This document shows, piece by piece, positions 1 to 7,800 of a stretch of 24,026 nucleotides of DNA. The translations under genes were made by a program, and so were the position numbers. Every line of letters starts with the position of its first letter. Position 1 is the first letter of the stretch. The stretch covers positions 1 through 24,026 of the IMG/VR virus record IMGVR_UViG_3300025886_000160, one strand, 5' to 3'. The notes below the pieces were generated by a model, which saw only the letters and a list, made by a program, of their open reading frames with translations, ran no database searches and was not told the origin of the DNA. This stretch comes from a virus.

Positions 1-1269
1 GGCGCTGAACGTCATGTTGCCCACTGCCTGGGGTACGCTCTCATTTGGGGTAGCCGTTCCGGGAGGCTTGTCCGCAACTTGGAAGACAACATTACCGCTG
101 ACGCCCGTGACCGTGCGCACACCCAGCTGCGTGGCGACGTCGTTCGGGTGCAAGAACTCGGTGAACCCCTGGTCGGCCACACCAATCTTACCACCAAACG
201 CGTCAGCCGTGGAGCCTACCGTCGCGGTTCCGAGGGCGTCAACACGCTTCTCCGTAAGAAAACTCGGGACGCTGATGCCACCGGCGATGTTCACCTTAGA
301 GTCGGTAAACTCTGATCGAGCCTCTTGGTTCATCTCTGCTTCAAGGCCAGAGAGCTTACCTTGTGCGGCCTCACGAAGGGCCTTTCCAAAGCTGTAACGC
401 TGTTGGACATTTGACTGTTGGTCGCCCCGGCTTTGTACGATAGCCGGAGCATTCTTTTCGTTCTCCATGGTATGGGAATTTGAATTATTAGAATTGCGAG
501 CCTCCGGCTCAGGGATTATTTCTTCTAGTGCGTAAGGATGTGGAAGGATGGCGGGGTCAATGAGCTGGTCAACGCGCTCTTCTTCCTCCTCCTCTTCTTC
601 CTCGTCCTCCATCTTTTCCTCTTTCTCTTCCTCCTCGGCTTCGGATTTCTCCTCTTTCTCTTCCTCCTCGTCCTTGGCGCCATACGCCTTCTCTTCCTTC
701 TCCTCCTCCTCTTCTTCGGCGCGAACCTCCTCTTCCTCAATCAGTGCCACATCCTCATTAGCGAGAGCAGTCTCCATGCTGCGAAGGCCGACATCAGTGG
801 TTGGGTAGGCACCCTGGGTTGTGGGAGAAACGTCGAACAAAAGATCTACTTCTTTAATTGTACGCAAATTAACACCGTCATCCCTGCGTTCCCACTCATC
901 ATCACGGACAGTAAAACCAAAGGAGCTAGTGCTTACGTTGCCCATGCGAATGTTCTCTACGAGATCTTTTGCATAGGATTGATTTCCAATCTCAAAACGG
1001 TACTTGAGCCCACGTTTATCGACACTAAGCTCTAAGCCTCGCCCGACACGCGCCAAGGGTTGATTGATGTCGTGATTGAATAGCGCAACAGTGTTGTCCA
1101 TCCGAGCACCTTTAAATGCACCAGGGGCAACCCGTTCGGCGAACTGCCCACCGATGACCGTCTCATCGTTAAATACGGCAGCGTAGCCCTCAATGACAGG
1201 ATTCTTGTCGGCAGCCTCACGGACTTCTACAGATCCTGTTAGAATTCGAATTTCTTTCTTGTCTGACAT
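1..1269 (-). CDS. Prohead protease fused to major capsid protein (partial, C-terminus beyond window)
   Basis: One open frame runs from ATG at 1269 to the left edge (423 codons seen). Residues 1-165 resemble the HK97-type prohead protease (family U35): GYAAVFN, VAPGAFK, the NHD motif with likely catalytic His66, and STSSFGF with the likely catalytic Ser at 115/116. Residues 177-232 are almost only Glu and Lys. From residue 268 the chain resembles an HK97-type major capsid protein N-terminus (RYSFGKALREAAQGKLSGLE), with a delta-domain-like helix and the start of the fold. Most HK97-like phages carry these as two genes; fusions are known. An internal in-frame ATG at 468 lies exactly at the capsid start after an A/T-rich leader, so a separate capsid protein may also be made. 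It is the last gene seen of the leftward head operon. The acidic stretch may act as a scaffold (inference). Confidence 0.9.
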   Translation of the reverse strand, partial: MSDKKEIRILTGSVEVREAADKNPVIEGYAAVFNDETVIGGQFAERVAPGAFKGARMDNTVALFNHDINQPLARVGRGLELSVDKRGLKYRFEIGNQSYAKDLVENIRMGNVSTSSFGFTVRDDEWERRDDGVNLRTIKEVDLLFDVSPTTQGAYPTTDVGLRSMETALANEDVALIEEEEVRAEEEEEEKEEKAYGAKDEEEEKEEKSEAEEEEKEEKMEDEEEEEEEEERVDQLIDPAILPHPYALEEIIPEPEARNSNNSNSHTMENEKNAPAIVQSRGDQQSNVQQRYSFGKALREAAQGKLSGLEAEMNQEARSEFTDSKVNIAGGISVPSFLTEKRVDALGTATVGSTADAFGGKIGVADQGFTEFLHPNDVATQLGVRTVTGVSGNVVFQVADKPPGTATPNESVPQAVGNMTFSA

Positions 1270-1273
1270 GACT

Positions 1274-1600
1274 TTACTTTTTTCCTTCGACTTTATTAAT
1301 GACACCGCTACACCAGCTCTTCATGGAGCTCCCGCCCCACGCCGCATACATAACGCTACCGCAGATTTCTTTGCCATCTTTATCGTAAAACCCACCTGTA
1401 TTGTAAGTGGCACTTCGGCTCAAGAAGCTAAAGGTTCTTTTTATTGTAGACAGACTAAGCTTTTTTCCGGACGCGATTTGATTAGCACGTTGCCAGCCCA
1501 CATTCGTCCCGCAAGAAGACCCTTTGTCCTCTTTGTGTTTCAGTGCCTTGCGGGCCGCTGCCTTAGCCGAAGCTGGATATCCCCCGTAACTTTCAGCCAT
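1274..1600 (-). CDS. Small conserved phage protein of the head operon
   Basis: This 108-residue protein starts at ATG 1600, whose first base overlaps the TAA of the upstream gene, and ends 4 bases before the protease-capsid gene. An earlier in-frame ATG at 1612 is less likely. It is basic, with an Ala/Lys-rich N-terminal helix (ASAKAAARKALKHKE), then CGTNVGWQRANQIASGKKLS and TIKRTFSFLSR. From memory, this combination recurs in small phage proteins or domains encoded beside, or fused to, prohead proteases; I know of no assigned function. Position suggests a role in head assembly, perhaps as a protease partner (inference). Three cysteines occur (residues 30, 80 and 97), with no clear metal-binding spacing. 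Confidence 0.75.
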   Translation of the reverse strand: MAESYGGYPASAKAAARKALKHKEDKGSSCGTNVGWQRANQIASGKKLSLSTIKRTFSFLSRSATYNTGGFYDKDGKEICGSVMYAAWGGSSMKSWCSGVINKVEGKK

Positions 1601-2043
1601 TAGTCTTTCCAAGTAATGGTTGCCGTATCCGGGTTGATAGAAAGATTGGAGCTGTATGCGTATCCAAAAATGTAGATGCGCTTTCCAACGCGCAGTCGGA
1701 AGTCGTCGCCGGAGCTCACACTCGTAGCGGTGGTGGCGTCAAAAACCTGCTTCAGTTCATTAACGATGTGATTCGCATCAAAGCCAGTCGTTGGCTGTTG
1801 GGTAACGGCCAGTACAAGATTGGGGAATGCATTGGATAGCGCCAAATACGCCAAAGCCGCTTGAGTGGCAGCGGTCGTGCTGTTCCCAGTCAGACTGCTG
1901 GGCCACTGATAGAACATATGGTAGTTCTTACCACCAAAATCGGGAGTGCCAGCAAAGCCTACATCAATTGTGGTCGCGTCATTGGCAGCCGTAGGGTTGT
2001 CGTTCTCCCGAACATTCTTAATGAAGTAACCAATTCTAGGCAT
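1600..2043 (-). CDS. Hypothetical protein between portal and protease-capsid genes
   Basis: This protein has 147 residues and starts at ATG 2043, overlapping the 3' end of the portal gene by 8 bases. It is rich in Thr, Ala and Asn and shows no signal peptide or membrane segment. The C-terminal part (FRLRVGKRIYIFGYAYSSNLSI) looks like beta strands. I do not recognise the family. Its place between portal and protease in a tightly packed operon suggests a virion or head-assembly component, but nothing in the sequence proves it. Confidence 0.65.
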   Translation of the reverse strand: MPRIGYFIKNVRENDNPTAANDATTIDVGFAGTPDFGGKNYHMFYQWPSSLTGNSTTAATQAALAYLALSNAFPNLVLAVTQQPTTGFDANHIVNELKQVFDATTATSVSSGDDFRLRVGKRIYIFGYAYSSNLSINPDTATITWKD

Positions 2044-3265
2044 CGATTTTATTGTTATTAGTCACAGAAGAAGCGAAATCCTCCATCTTGTCCAAAGGTA
2101 TCATGTTCACTTGGAGGTGGTGGGCATCGCCTCCCTCAACAGGTCCGTACCCTTCTTTCTCTCTAATTTCATTTATTGAGAAAACTCCGTCCTGGAGGAG
2201 GGAATGATAATACTTAGCGCGAGTCTCAGTATCACCGCGAAGTAGCGTACTCACATCAAAATAACAGCCTAAGCTCTTGTCGTCGCGAAGTAGCTTGCGT
2301 TCAATCTCTAATTCAATACGCCGGACCCAAGGCAAGATGCAGCCCTGCTGAAACTGCAACACCTGCTGCTCGTAGTTGCTGTATGCCGTGTTGCCCTCTA
2401 GTCCAATCATAGCCGGAGGAACACCGTAGATGCGGGCGATTTCCTCGGTAGTGTACTTGCGCATTTCCAAGAACTGCAACTGATCAAGAGGGACTGTAAG
2501 GGGCTGGTACTGGAAGCCACCACCTAGAATAGCCATCTTGTGGGCATTAGCTACACCAGAGTACTCCCGCTCCCACATATCCTTTGCCTCCTGCATCTGC
2601 TCTACGCTAAGGTGCTCCTTGGTAGATAGGATGCCACCCATCATTCCTCCATTCTGGAAAAACCTTGAGCCAAAATCCTGTACAGCCTTTGCCGTCGATA
2701 GGTTCTGAAGCTGCTGATGCGTAGGATTAACCCCACGGAACGCTTTTATTTCCAAAACATCCGATGACGGTATCGGCCCTGGGCTATTCTCATAGCTATA
2801 GAAACGCTCACCGGTAAGGGGGTCGTCTTCATAGAAAACCCTGCTGCTTGGCAGGTAATAAATCTCTCCTTGATCCCTGTGGATGAATGCATAGCCGGTT
2901 CCGTAAAGCAGTGCGTCGCTAATAAGCATCTGCCAAAATTCATAAGCACCAATAAAAGGGTTTGGCTCTTTAGCAATCATCCTGTATGCAGGGTGGTCGT
3001 GACGCATAACGCGAGCGCCATGTGAGTCACCTTCAAACTGGACTACGTGCGCCTCTAGACTAGCAATTGTGTCAGCAATCTTACTGGTACAGGCGTATAC
3101 AGCGCTGAGTTCGAGCGCTCCGCTGCCTCCGCTAAAGCCATCTCCAAAGATGCGCATATAGTTTTGACCCCTCGCGAGCATGTAGTCCGCGTAGTTCTGG
3201 CGCTTCTCCGGGAATAAAGCCCGCAGTGCTCGTGAAAAAATACTCGGCTTGCTTTCTGATGCCAT
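2036..3265 (-). CDS. Phage portal protein, HK97 family
   Basis: The 409-residue length is normal for HK97-type portals, which form the dodecameric ring at the capsid vertex through which DNA enters and leaves. Family-like segments include an early AVYACTSKIADTIASL helix, HPAYRMIAKEPNPFIGAYEF, the LLYGTGYAFIHRD strand, and the conserved block near residues 265-315 with TTEEIARIYGVPPAMIG and YSNYEQQVLQFQQGCILPW. ATG at 3265 is the start; it lies 30 bases after the terminase stop. It is followed by an overlapping small gene. Order terminase, portal, protease-capsid is the standard head module. The identification rests on motifs and context and is solid. Confidence 0.93.
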   Translation of the reverse strand: MASESKPSIFSRALRALFPEKRQNYADYMLARGQNYMRIFGDGFSGGSGALELSAVYACTSKIADTIASLEAHVVQFEGDSHGARVMRHDHPAYRMIAKEPNPFIGAYEFWQMLISDALLYGTGYAFIHRDQGEIYYLPSSRVFYEDDPLTGERFYSYENSPGPIPSSDVLEIKAFRGVNPTHQQLQNLSTAKAVQDFGSRFFQNGGMMGGILSTKEHLSVEQMQEAKDMWEREYSGVANAHKMAILGGGFQYQPLTVPLDQLQFLEMRKYTTEEIARIYGVPPAMIGLEGNTAYSNYEQQVLQFQQGCILPWVRRIELEIERKLLRDDKSLGCYFDVSTLLRGDTETRAKYYHSLLQDGVFSINEIREKEGYGPVEGGDAHHLQVNMIPLDKMEDFASSVTNNNKIDA

Positions 3266-3295
3266 GACCGCAAAAGTCTGCGGTGCTCTGTGAGG

Positions 3296-5047
3296 TTATA
3301 GGTCCACGACAGCCATGAAAAAACTGAATCCATCCTCTTGCTCAAATGTTAGGGCTTCACCAATAGACATGATAGCAGCTACCACGCCGTCAATCTTGTC
3401 CCCACTCTTGCCTTTGTCAGGTTTAATATTGCCGCTAGGGTCCGTGCGCAGCACCACATTCCCCATCATCCATCGTAACACCGGGTCGCCACCGTGGTGA
3501 AGTTTATTGGTCCATAAAGCCTTAGAGAATTCCTTGCTTGGAAAGCTCATTGAGGCAAAACCCTGACCGTATGGGTCGCAAGTAATGCCGTCACCCTCTA
3601 AATCACGGATTAGGTTCAAGCTATTCCACCTATCATACGCCACGCCCATGATTTTGTACTTTTCACTTAGGTTGTCACTATCATACTCTACTTTTCCGTC
3701 CAATACATAATGACCACTTACAAGTCTACGTATGGAGTTGTAATCCGTTACATTGCCAGGGGTGATGGTAACGTTGTCCAAGTCAGTCAGGTCACCGTAA
3801 ATAGACGTTTCATCCTTTGCTAACCTGCGTTTAATTGACATTTCAGGTAGGAAATAGTGCATGCTTAAACCCCAGCCATTTTCAGCGTCACCAGTGCATA
3901 TGGCAAGGGCAGTCATGTCATCAGTAGAAGCTAGGTCTAATCCCATAAATGCTTTTGGTTTGCCTGTCGCACGGTCTATTTCCGCATAGGTATCTGGTGA
4001 ACAGCAGTTTTCCTCGCTCATAAACGTCGAATCCTCTACCCAAACCTCCTCTGTGCCCACAAATACGTTAAGGTGCTTGACCATAAACTCAGTTATGTTC
4101 CTGCCACCATACATCTGTGCGTTGGCAAATTGAGCACGAAGGTGTGACTCGCTGACGCTAACCCCAAGGTTTGGATTGGCCTTGTGCCATGCAGCCTGAT
4201 CGTCCCATTCGTCCTCCTCATCTACCTCATACGGCAAGATAAGCAGCCTGTCATTGGCCTTACTGCCATCTAACACTGCTTTGCCTGCCCGAATGAACTG
4301 AGCGCAGGGTCCATCCGGTACAAAACCAGCAGTCGTAATAGCCAGCATCAAGGGGCTCTTTCGGCTACCCATGGAGCTAGCAAGTACGCGATAAAGGTCA
4401 CCATTCTTCATGGCGTGAAACTCATCGACGACCGCGAGGTTTAGGTTCAAGCCGTCCAAAGTATTAGCATCCGAGCTCAATGGACGTATAGTACCATCCT
4501 TTGGGGCCAAAACCTCGCCTCTACGCACAGTAAAACGCTTGCCTAGGATTGGATTTGTCTTTATGCATCGACACACCTCATCAAACACCTCACGGGCTTG
4601 GTCCCGCTTTGTGGCAGCCGTTACCAACTGCGGAGCACCATCCTGGTCTAGTGTAGCCATCGCAAGTGCAATACCTGCTGCTAGCTGTGACTTGCCGTTT
4701 TTACGTGCAACAAACAGGTGCGCACTGCTAAATCGCCTGCGATGTGCGTCGGATCGGTCTACCCATCCAAAAATCTGCCCAACAAAGAAGCATTGCCAAG
4801 GCTCTAAAAGCATAGGCTGCCCTGCTAGCTCACCGCGTGTATGAACGCAGACCCGCTCAATAAAATTGATGTATCGCGCAGCAGATTCAAAGTTGAAGGT
4901 CCACTCCCAATCATCGCGCTGCAAGTCTGTAAGAAACCTCTGACCCGCTAATTGTATGTACTTACCGCATGGAATGCCACCAGTTGTGACTCCTTCCACG
5001 TAATTCCATATCCTATCTAGGGCAGAGGTGTCTGAGTTGCCTGCCAT
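3296..5047 (-). CDS. terL: Terminase large subunit
   Basis: This 583-residue protein is the ATPase/nuclease motor that packages phage DNA. The ATPase half has a Walker A-like ARKNGKS (residues 114-120) preceded by AHLFV, and a Walker B LAVVDEFH (204-211). The nuclease half has Asp371 in MGLDLASTDDMTAL and a late acidic motif GDKIDGVVA (Asp550/Asp553). The pattern matches Terminase_1-type (HK97/YmfN-like) large subunits. ATG 5047 overlaps the TAA of the small subunit gene by one base, so the two are probably translationally coupled. The portal gene follows. The motif set leaves little doubt. Confidence 0.95.
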   Translation of the reverse strand: MAGNSDTSALDRIWNYVEGVTTGGIPCGKYIQLAGQRFLTDLQRDDWEWTFNFESAARYINFIERVCVHTRGELAGQPMLLEPWQCFFVGQIFGWVDRSDAHRRRFSSAHLFVARKNGKSQLAAGIALAMATLDQDGAPQLVTAATKRDQAREVFDEVCRCIKTNPILGKRFTVRRGEVLAPKDGTIRPLSSDANTLDGLNLNLAVVDEFHAMKNGDLYRVLASSMGSRKSPLMLAITTAGFVPDGPCAQFIRAGKAVLDGSKANDRLLILPYEVDEEDEWDDQAAWHKANPNLGVSVSESHLRAQFANAQMYGGRNITEFMVKHLNVFVGTEEVWVEDSTFMSEENCCSPDTYAEIDRATGKPKAFMGLDLASTDDMTALAICTGDAENGWGLSMHYFLPEMSIKRRLAKDETSIYGDLTDLDNVTITPGNVTDYNSIRRLVSGHYVLDGKVEYDSDNLSEKYKIMGVAYDRWNSLNLIRDLEGDGITCDPYGQGFASMSFPSKEFSKALWTNKLHHGGDPVLRWMMGNVVLRTDPSGNIKPDKGKSGDKIDGVVAAIMSIGEALTFEQEDGFSFFMAVVDL

Positions 5048-5538
5048 TATGTTAAATCGTCAATAGCGTCACCCTCTTGGCTGCGGTCTACAGCTAGGCC
5101 ACCATTGACAACAGCGCCTAGTATCCTGGTCCTGTCCATTGGACTTAGGCCAAGCTTCGCACTTAACTTCATTACTTGATCCTGAGCCTTGGATAGCGCA
5201 GTAAATGCTCCGCTGACATTGCTAGTGCCGTTAGGATACACCTGAATCATGTCATCCACCCCCTGCACTTGCCTTGCAGCCGCTATGTACAAAGCAAGGG
5301 ACTTGGCTAGCATTGTGACTGTTATTACATCCACAGACTCAATTAAACCCCGGTCCTCTAGGTAGTCAACGACCATAGTAAACAAGCGGTCACCATCAGT
5401 GTCTAGGTTAAAAATGGGGCGTAGTTCTACCACTGGAGCCGCATCTTGCTTCTGTTCAGCGGTGGGTGTCAATGCTACCTCAGCGGCTTCACGCATTTGA
5501 CTTAATATGTCTTTTTTCGTATCAGACACTATATTCAA
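5047..5538 (-). CDS. terS: Terminase small subunit, P27-like
   Basis: This 163-residue protein lies directly upstream of the large subunit. The C-terminal half carries the P27/Terminase_4 signature: a helical LAKSLALYIAAARQV, then YPNGTSNVSGAFTALSKAQ and LGLSPMDRTRI. Small terminases bind the packaging site on the DNA and deliver it to the motor. The N-terminus (about 45 residues) is polar and probably flexible. The gene overlaps the upstream gene by 17 bases and the large subunit gene by one. The GGAGAC repeat array 750 bases upstream is a candidate binding target (inference). Confidence 0.85.
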   Translation of the reverse strand: MNIVSDTKKDILSQMREAAEVALTPTAEQKQDAAPVVELRPIFNLDTDGDRLFTMVVDYLEDRGLIESVDVITVTMLAKSLALYIAAARQVQGVDDMIQVYPNGTSNVSGAFTALSKAQDQVMKLSAKLGLSPMDRTRILGAVVNGGLAVDRSQEGDAIDDLT

Positions 5539-5905
5539 ATGTACAGCTTAATGTGCTACGGTGAATGAGGTCTACGTCTACAAAGTAAGACTCATCAAAT
5601 AAGCGAATAGTAAAATTGGCTGAATTGTAAGCTAAAGCCGCAGCCTTTACCGCCTCATGGATAAAAGCCGTCTGCTCGGCAGTATCTGAGTAAACCAAGT
5701 AGTCAACCCTGTATATTGTAGACGCAGTAGCATTTGTCATTGTAGCCTCATAGTCTACAGTACCCATATTGATGACGATGCCAGGCAACTGCTGCCCTTG
5801 GGCACGTTGACTAAATCCAATTTTTGTGGCGGGCACGTAAGCAGTCACGCCTGTGTTTTGGACTACAAGCCTTCGGGCATCGGGAATTAAAAGTGTCAGA
5901 CTCAT
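5522..5905 (-). CDS. Possible tail-completion / head-tail joining protein
   Basis: This is a 127-residue protein with no membrane segment. An N-terminal helix, RAQGQQLPGIVINMGTVDY, and a later helix AFIHEAVKAAALAY followed by beta strands suggest the fold of DUF3168-like tail terminator or HK97 gp10-like completion proteins. The resemblance is weak and based on pattern only. It sits between the HNH gene (4-base overlap) and the small terminase, unusually early for a tail-completion gene, so a packaging-related role is an alternative. Confidence 0.6.
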   Translation of the reverse strand: MSLTLLIPDARRLVVQNTGVTAYVPATKIGFSQRAQGQQLPGIVINMGTVDYEATMTNATASTIYRVDYLVYSDTAEQTAFIHEAVKAAALAYNSANFTIRLFDESYFVDVDLIHRSTLSCTFEYSV

Positions 5906-6291
5906 TGCGCAAAAAATTTCATCTTCAGGTATCTAGCCCACTCTTCTTTGGTTTCTAACCACACACCTTTAGCAGTGTAGCTAGCTCGTTTGCTGTTGCA
6001 TGACCGGCAGCTGCCGACAAGATTTTCTTGGTCAAAGAATGCAGACCTGCTGTGCAAAGATGATGATGGTTGGATGTGGTCAGCGTCGGTGCTTTCGGTC
6101 ATGATCCCAATGTGCTCGCACCAATAGCACACAGGGTACCGATCTAACACCGCTTGCCTAGTGGATTCCCATTCTGCCGTGCGGTACAGTGGGTTGGATG
6201 TGCTGACTGAAGCATTGGCGAAAGAGGGCCTGGTCCTGCCCTTCTTTTTTGCCATCCAAGGTTTGGGCTTTGCACGTCGTCGGATATACAT
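5902..6291 (-). CDS. HNH endonuclease next to terminase
   Basis: This 129-residue protein has a clear HNH nuclease core: CYWCEH (Cys55, Cys58), ADHIQPSS (Asp71-His72), then FFDQENLVGSCRSCNSKRA with Asn90 and Cys95/Cys98, a zinc-stabilised beta-beta-alpha-metal fold. The first 25 residues are very basic. In many cos-type phages an HNH protein encoded beside the terminase is needed for DNA cutting during packaging; the position here (first gene of the packaging operon) fits this better than a homing role. ATG 6291 touches the GGAGAC repeats upstream; a second in-frame ATG at 6255 is possible. Confidence 0.88.
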   Translation of the reverse strand: MYIRRRAKPKPWMAKKKGRTRPSFANASVSTSNPLYRTAEWESTRQAVLDRYPVCYWCEHIGIMTESTDADHIQPSSSLHSRSAFFDQENLVGSCRSCNSKRASYTAKGVWLETKEEWARYLKMKFFAQ

Positions 6292-6521
6292 GGGAGACTA
6301 GGAGACTAGGGATCGGGAAAGTTTCGTCCCAAGATACAAAGGGGCTGGCGTTCAGGGGTTTAGGTAAATGCCTCACGGATATTTTTTTTCATTACTCCTA
6401 GTCTCCATGTCTCCCACCCCCCTGTAACACCAGTAAACACAGGGCTTTGCGCCGGAGACTTACGGGAGACCAGGAGACTTATGATATGATCGGGAGACAT
6501 AGCGGGAGACATACGGGAGAC
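6292..6521 (+). repeat. GGAGAC repeat array (candidate packaging site)
   Basis: Eight plus-strand copies of GGAGAC start at 6293, 6301, 6454, 6465, 6473, 6493, 6505 and 6516, and two inverted copies (GTCTCC) at 6401 and 6409. Several are part of longer units such as GGGAGACATA. Spacing inside clusters is 8-20 bases. The array lies at the head of the HNH/terminase operon. Small terminases of cos and pac phages bind repeats in such positions, so a packaging site is a reasonable guess; an operator for the late promoter is the alternative. Confidence 0.6.
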
Positions 6522-6613
6522 CAAGAACCCCCCCTACCTAAAAATAGCTGTGATGTGCGAGAAATGACCCGCCGCCGGTCCTTCGACCAACGCGGTATAA
6601 TTATAGACCACCC

Positions 6614-6633
6614 CTTATATTCTATCGACGAAA
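6614..6633 (-). promoter_or_regulatory. Leftward copy of a TTTCGTC promoter-like motif
   Basis: Read on the minus strand this is TTTCGTCGATAGAATATAAG. It nearly matches a rightward copy at 7255-7272 (TTTCGTCTATAGAATAAG). Looser leftward copies lie at 7171-7184 and 7101-7113. The orientation fits promoters or operators for the leftward head operon, but no complete -33/-7 pair was found. Confidence 0.4.
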
Positions 6634-6649
6634 AATATTATATGTTATC

Positions 6650-6802
6650 TGTAGGATTATTCCTACACGAAATTGTAGGACGATTCCTACAAGATTTGTA
6701 AGAGGATTCCTACAAAAAAATGTAAGATTATTCCTACAGACGTGTAAGAGGATTCCTACAGTTGTAAGATAGTTCCTACAACATCATCAGAATTGTCCTA
6801 CA
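6650..6802 (+). repeat. Iteron array: seven 18-bp imperfect palindromes
   Basis: Six clear copies of TGTARGAnnrTTCCTACA start at 6650, 6674, 6697, 6721, 6743 and 6763, and a decayed seventh at 6785. Spacing is 20-24 bases, about two helical turns, so bound proteins would line up on one DNA face. Each unit is a dyad (TGTAGGA/TCCTACA), best kept in the first two units; later units keep the right half better. A perfect distal copy lies at 7355. The array leads into very A+T-rich DNA and a DnaA-box match, as in iteron-type replication origins. Repressor operators are the alternative. Confidence 0.8.
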
Positions 6803-6899
6803 CAAAAAATATCCAAAAAAATTAGGATAAATCCAGGGCGTTCACTATAGCCGTTGCCTTGAAGTCGCTATATGTAGAAAATTTGATATATACAAGCGT

Positions 6900-6908
6900 T
6901 GTGGATAA
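6900..6908 (-). promoter_or_regulatory. DnaA-box match (TTATCCACA)
   Basis: The minus strand reads TTATCCACA, a perfect match to the classical bacterial DnaA box, about 100 bases past the last iteron and within A+T-rich DNA. A chance 9-mer is possible, but the place is what an origin would need. Confidence 0.5.
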
Positions 6909-7254
6909 CTATTAAAAAATAAATATGTTAAATAATTAGGATAAACAAAAAACATATCAGGGGCGATTTAAGGGGTCATTTAGCCATTTAGGGGGTAATA
7001 TGGGCCCTAGGTATGCGAAGGAGTATAATAATCAAAATATGAAGGTTTGGGGTTCAAAAAGTGTATAATATGATATAATGTAACCGATGGATACCCGATT
7101 TTAATAGACTAAAAAAAATACGTTATACGTTGTTCGATAAATCGGTGTAATTGATAGATGGATTGCATATAATAATAGACGAAAAAAAAGTGTTAAAAAG
7201 CTTGTGCATGTCATTTTTTGGATTAAGGAAAACGGCCATAATAATATTATACAC

Positions 7255-7272
7255 TTTCGTCTATAGAATAAG
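7255..7272 (+). promoter_or_regulatory. Rightward copy of the TTTCGTC promoter-like motif
   Basis: TTTCGTCTATAGAATAAG follows TATACAC and mirrors the leftward copy at 6614-6633. Related rightward copies are at 7392-7407 (TTTCGTCGATATAATA) and about 7496-7512 (TTTTGGTCGATTTAATTAA). The promoter at 12937-12968 ends in TACATTTCGACC, a similar core. These may mark rightward early promoters. Confidence 0.4.
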
Positions 7273-7354
7273 TTAATTGGTCGTGTTATACCCAATATCT
7301 GTCAGGAACAATTCCCACCAAATTAGTATGATATGGATCAGCGGATGCGCTGTT

Positions 7355-7372
7355 TGTAGGAATATTCCTACA
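7355..7372. repeat. Perfect 18-bp palindrome, distal iteron copy
   Basis: TGTAGGAATATTCCTACA is its own reverse complement and has the consensus of the iteron array 550-700 bases upstream. It probably binds the same protein, and could support DNA looping between the two sites. Confidence 0.75.
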
Positions 7373-7775
7373 AGAAGCATTTTGGTCAATATTTCGTCGA
7401 TATAATACGGCAATTGGACCCCTGATTATCATATCTCTGCCATGGAAAATCCAGGTTTGGTCATAGATTATACAGTTTTCATAATTTATTATACATTTTG
7501 GTCGATTTAATTAACCTCTCTATCGATGATTATCAACTATCGGACCCAGAATCGAAAAGTTTATTTTTTTGTTCCGAAAAGTTGCCCCTACCTTTACAGC
7601 GTCGGAAGACAGGGAGCGCCCTGCATACGACATACCCCATTGGGGTCATGTATAAAGGGACCGCACACCGAACGACAAAGGTGCCCGTTGAAAGGACGTT
7701 CTAGGAACGTTGCGGTAAAAAGGACGGAACCCCTCCCCGGACCTACAAAATAGGTTAACCTACATGCAAAGTTTG

Positions 7776-7800
7776 AAGTTCTTTGACGTATTGAGATAAT
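7776..7800 (+). promoter_or_regulatory. boxA-like antitermination motif
   Basis: The core AGTTCTTTGACGTATTGAGA resembles, from memory, the boxA-like AGTTCTTTGACATATTG sequences in rRNA leaders and spacers of Bacteroidetes. In an early leader full of hairpins it could recruit the host Nus complex for antitermination. It also overlaps a weak TTTG-N19-TA promoter-like pattern (7782-7810). Confidence 0.4.

Larger units (their letters stand above)
6803..7560. other. A+T-rich intergenic region (candidate origin core)
   Basis: No convincing gene is present; the few short open frames have implausible composition. The DNA is strongly A+T-rich with repeated ATTAGGATAAA (about 6820 and 6937), many TATAAT-like stretches, a DnaA-box match, the palindrome at 7355 and TTTCGTC motifs. 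Composition changes sharply to near-even G+C at about 7565. Together with the iterons upstream this looks like a DNA-unwinding region. Confidence 0.55.

Noticed and set aside
525-808. Long open frames on both strands with runs of Arg/Lys, Ser or Leu/Phe
   Set aside because: They are other-frame readings of the Glu/Lys-coding repeat of the protease-capsid fusion.
6447-6701. Plus-strand frame of 84 codons
   Set aside because: It runs through the GGAGAC repeats and the first iterons; composition and leader do not look like a gene.
6650-6802. CRISPR array
   Set aside because: Repeats are 18-bp dyads with 2-6 base gaps, far too short for spacers, and no cas genes are present.
7217-7262. Host-type promoter around the rightward TTTCGTC motif
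   Set aside because: TTTG and the TA element are about 29 bases apart, outside the 19-21 range.
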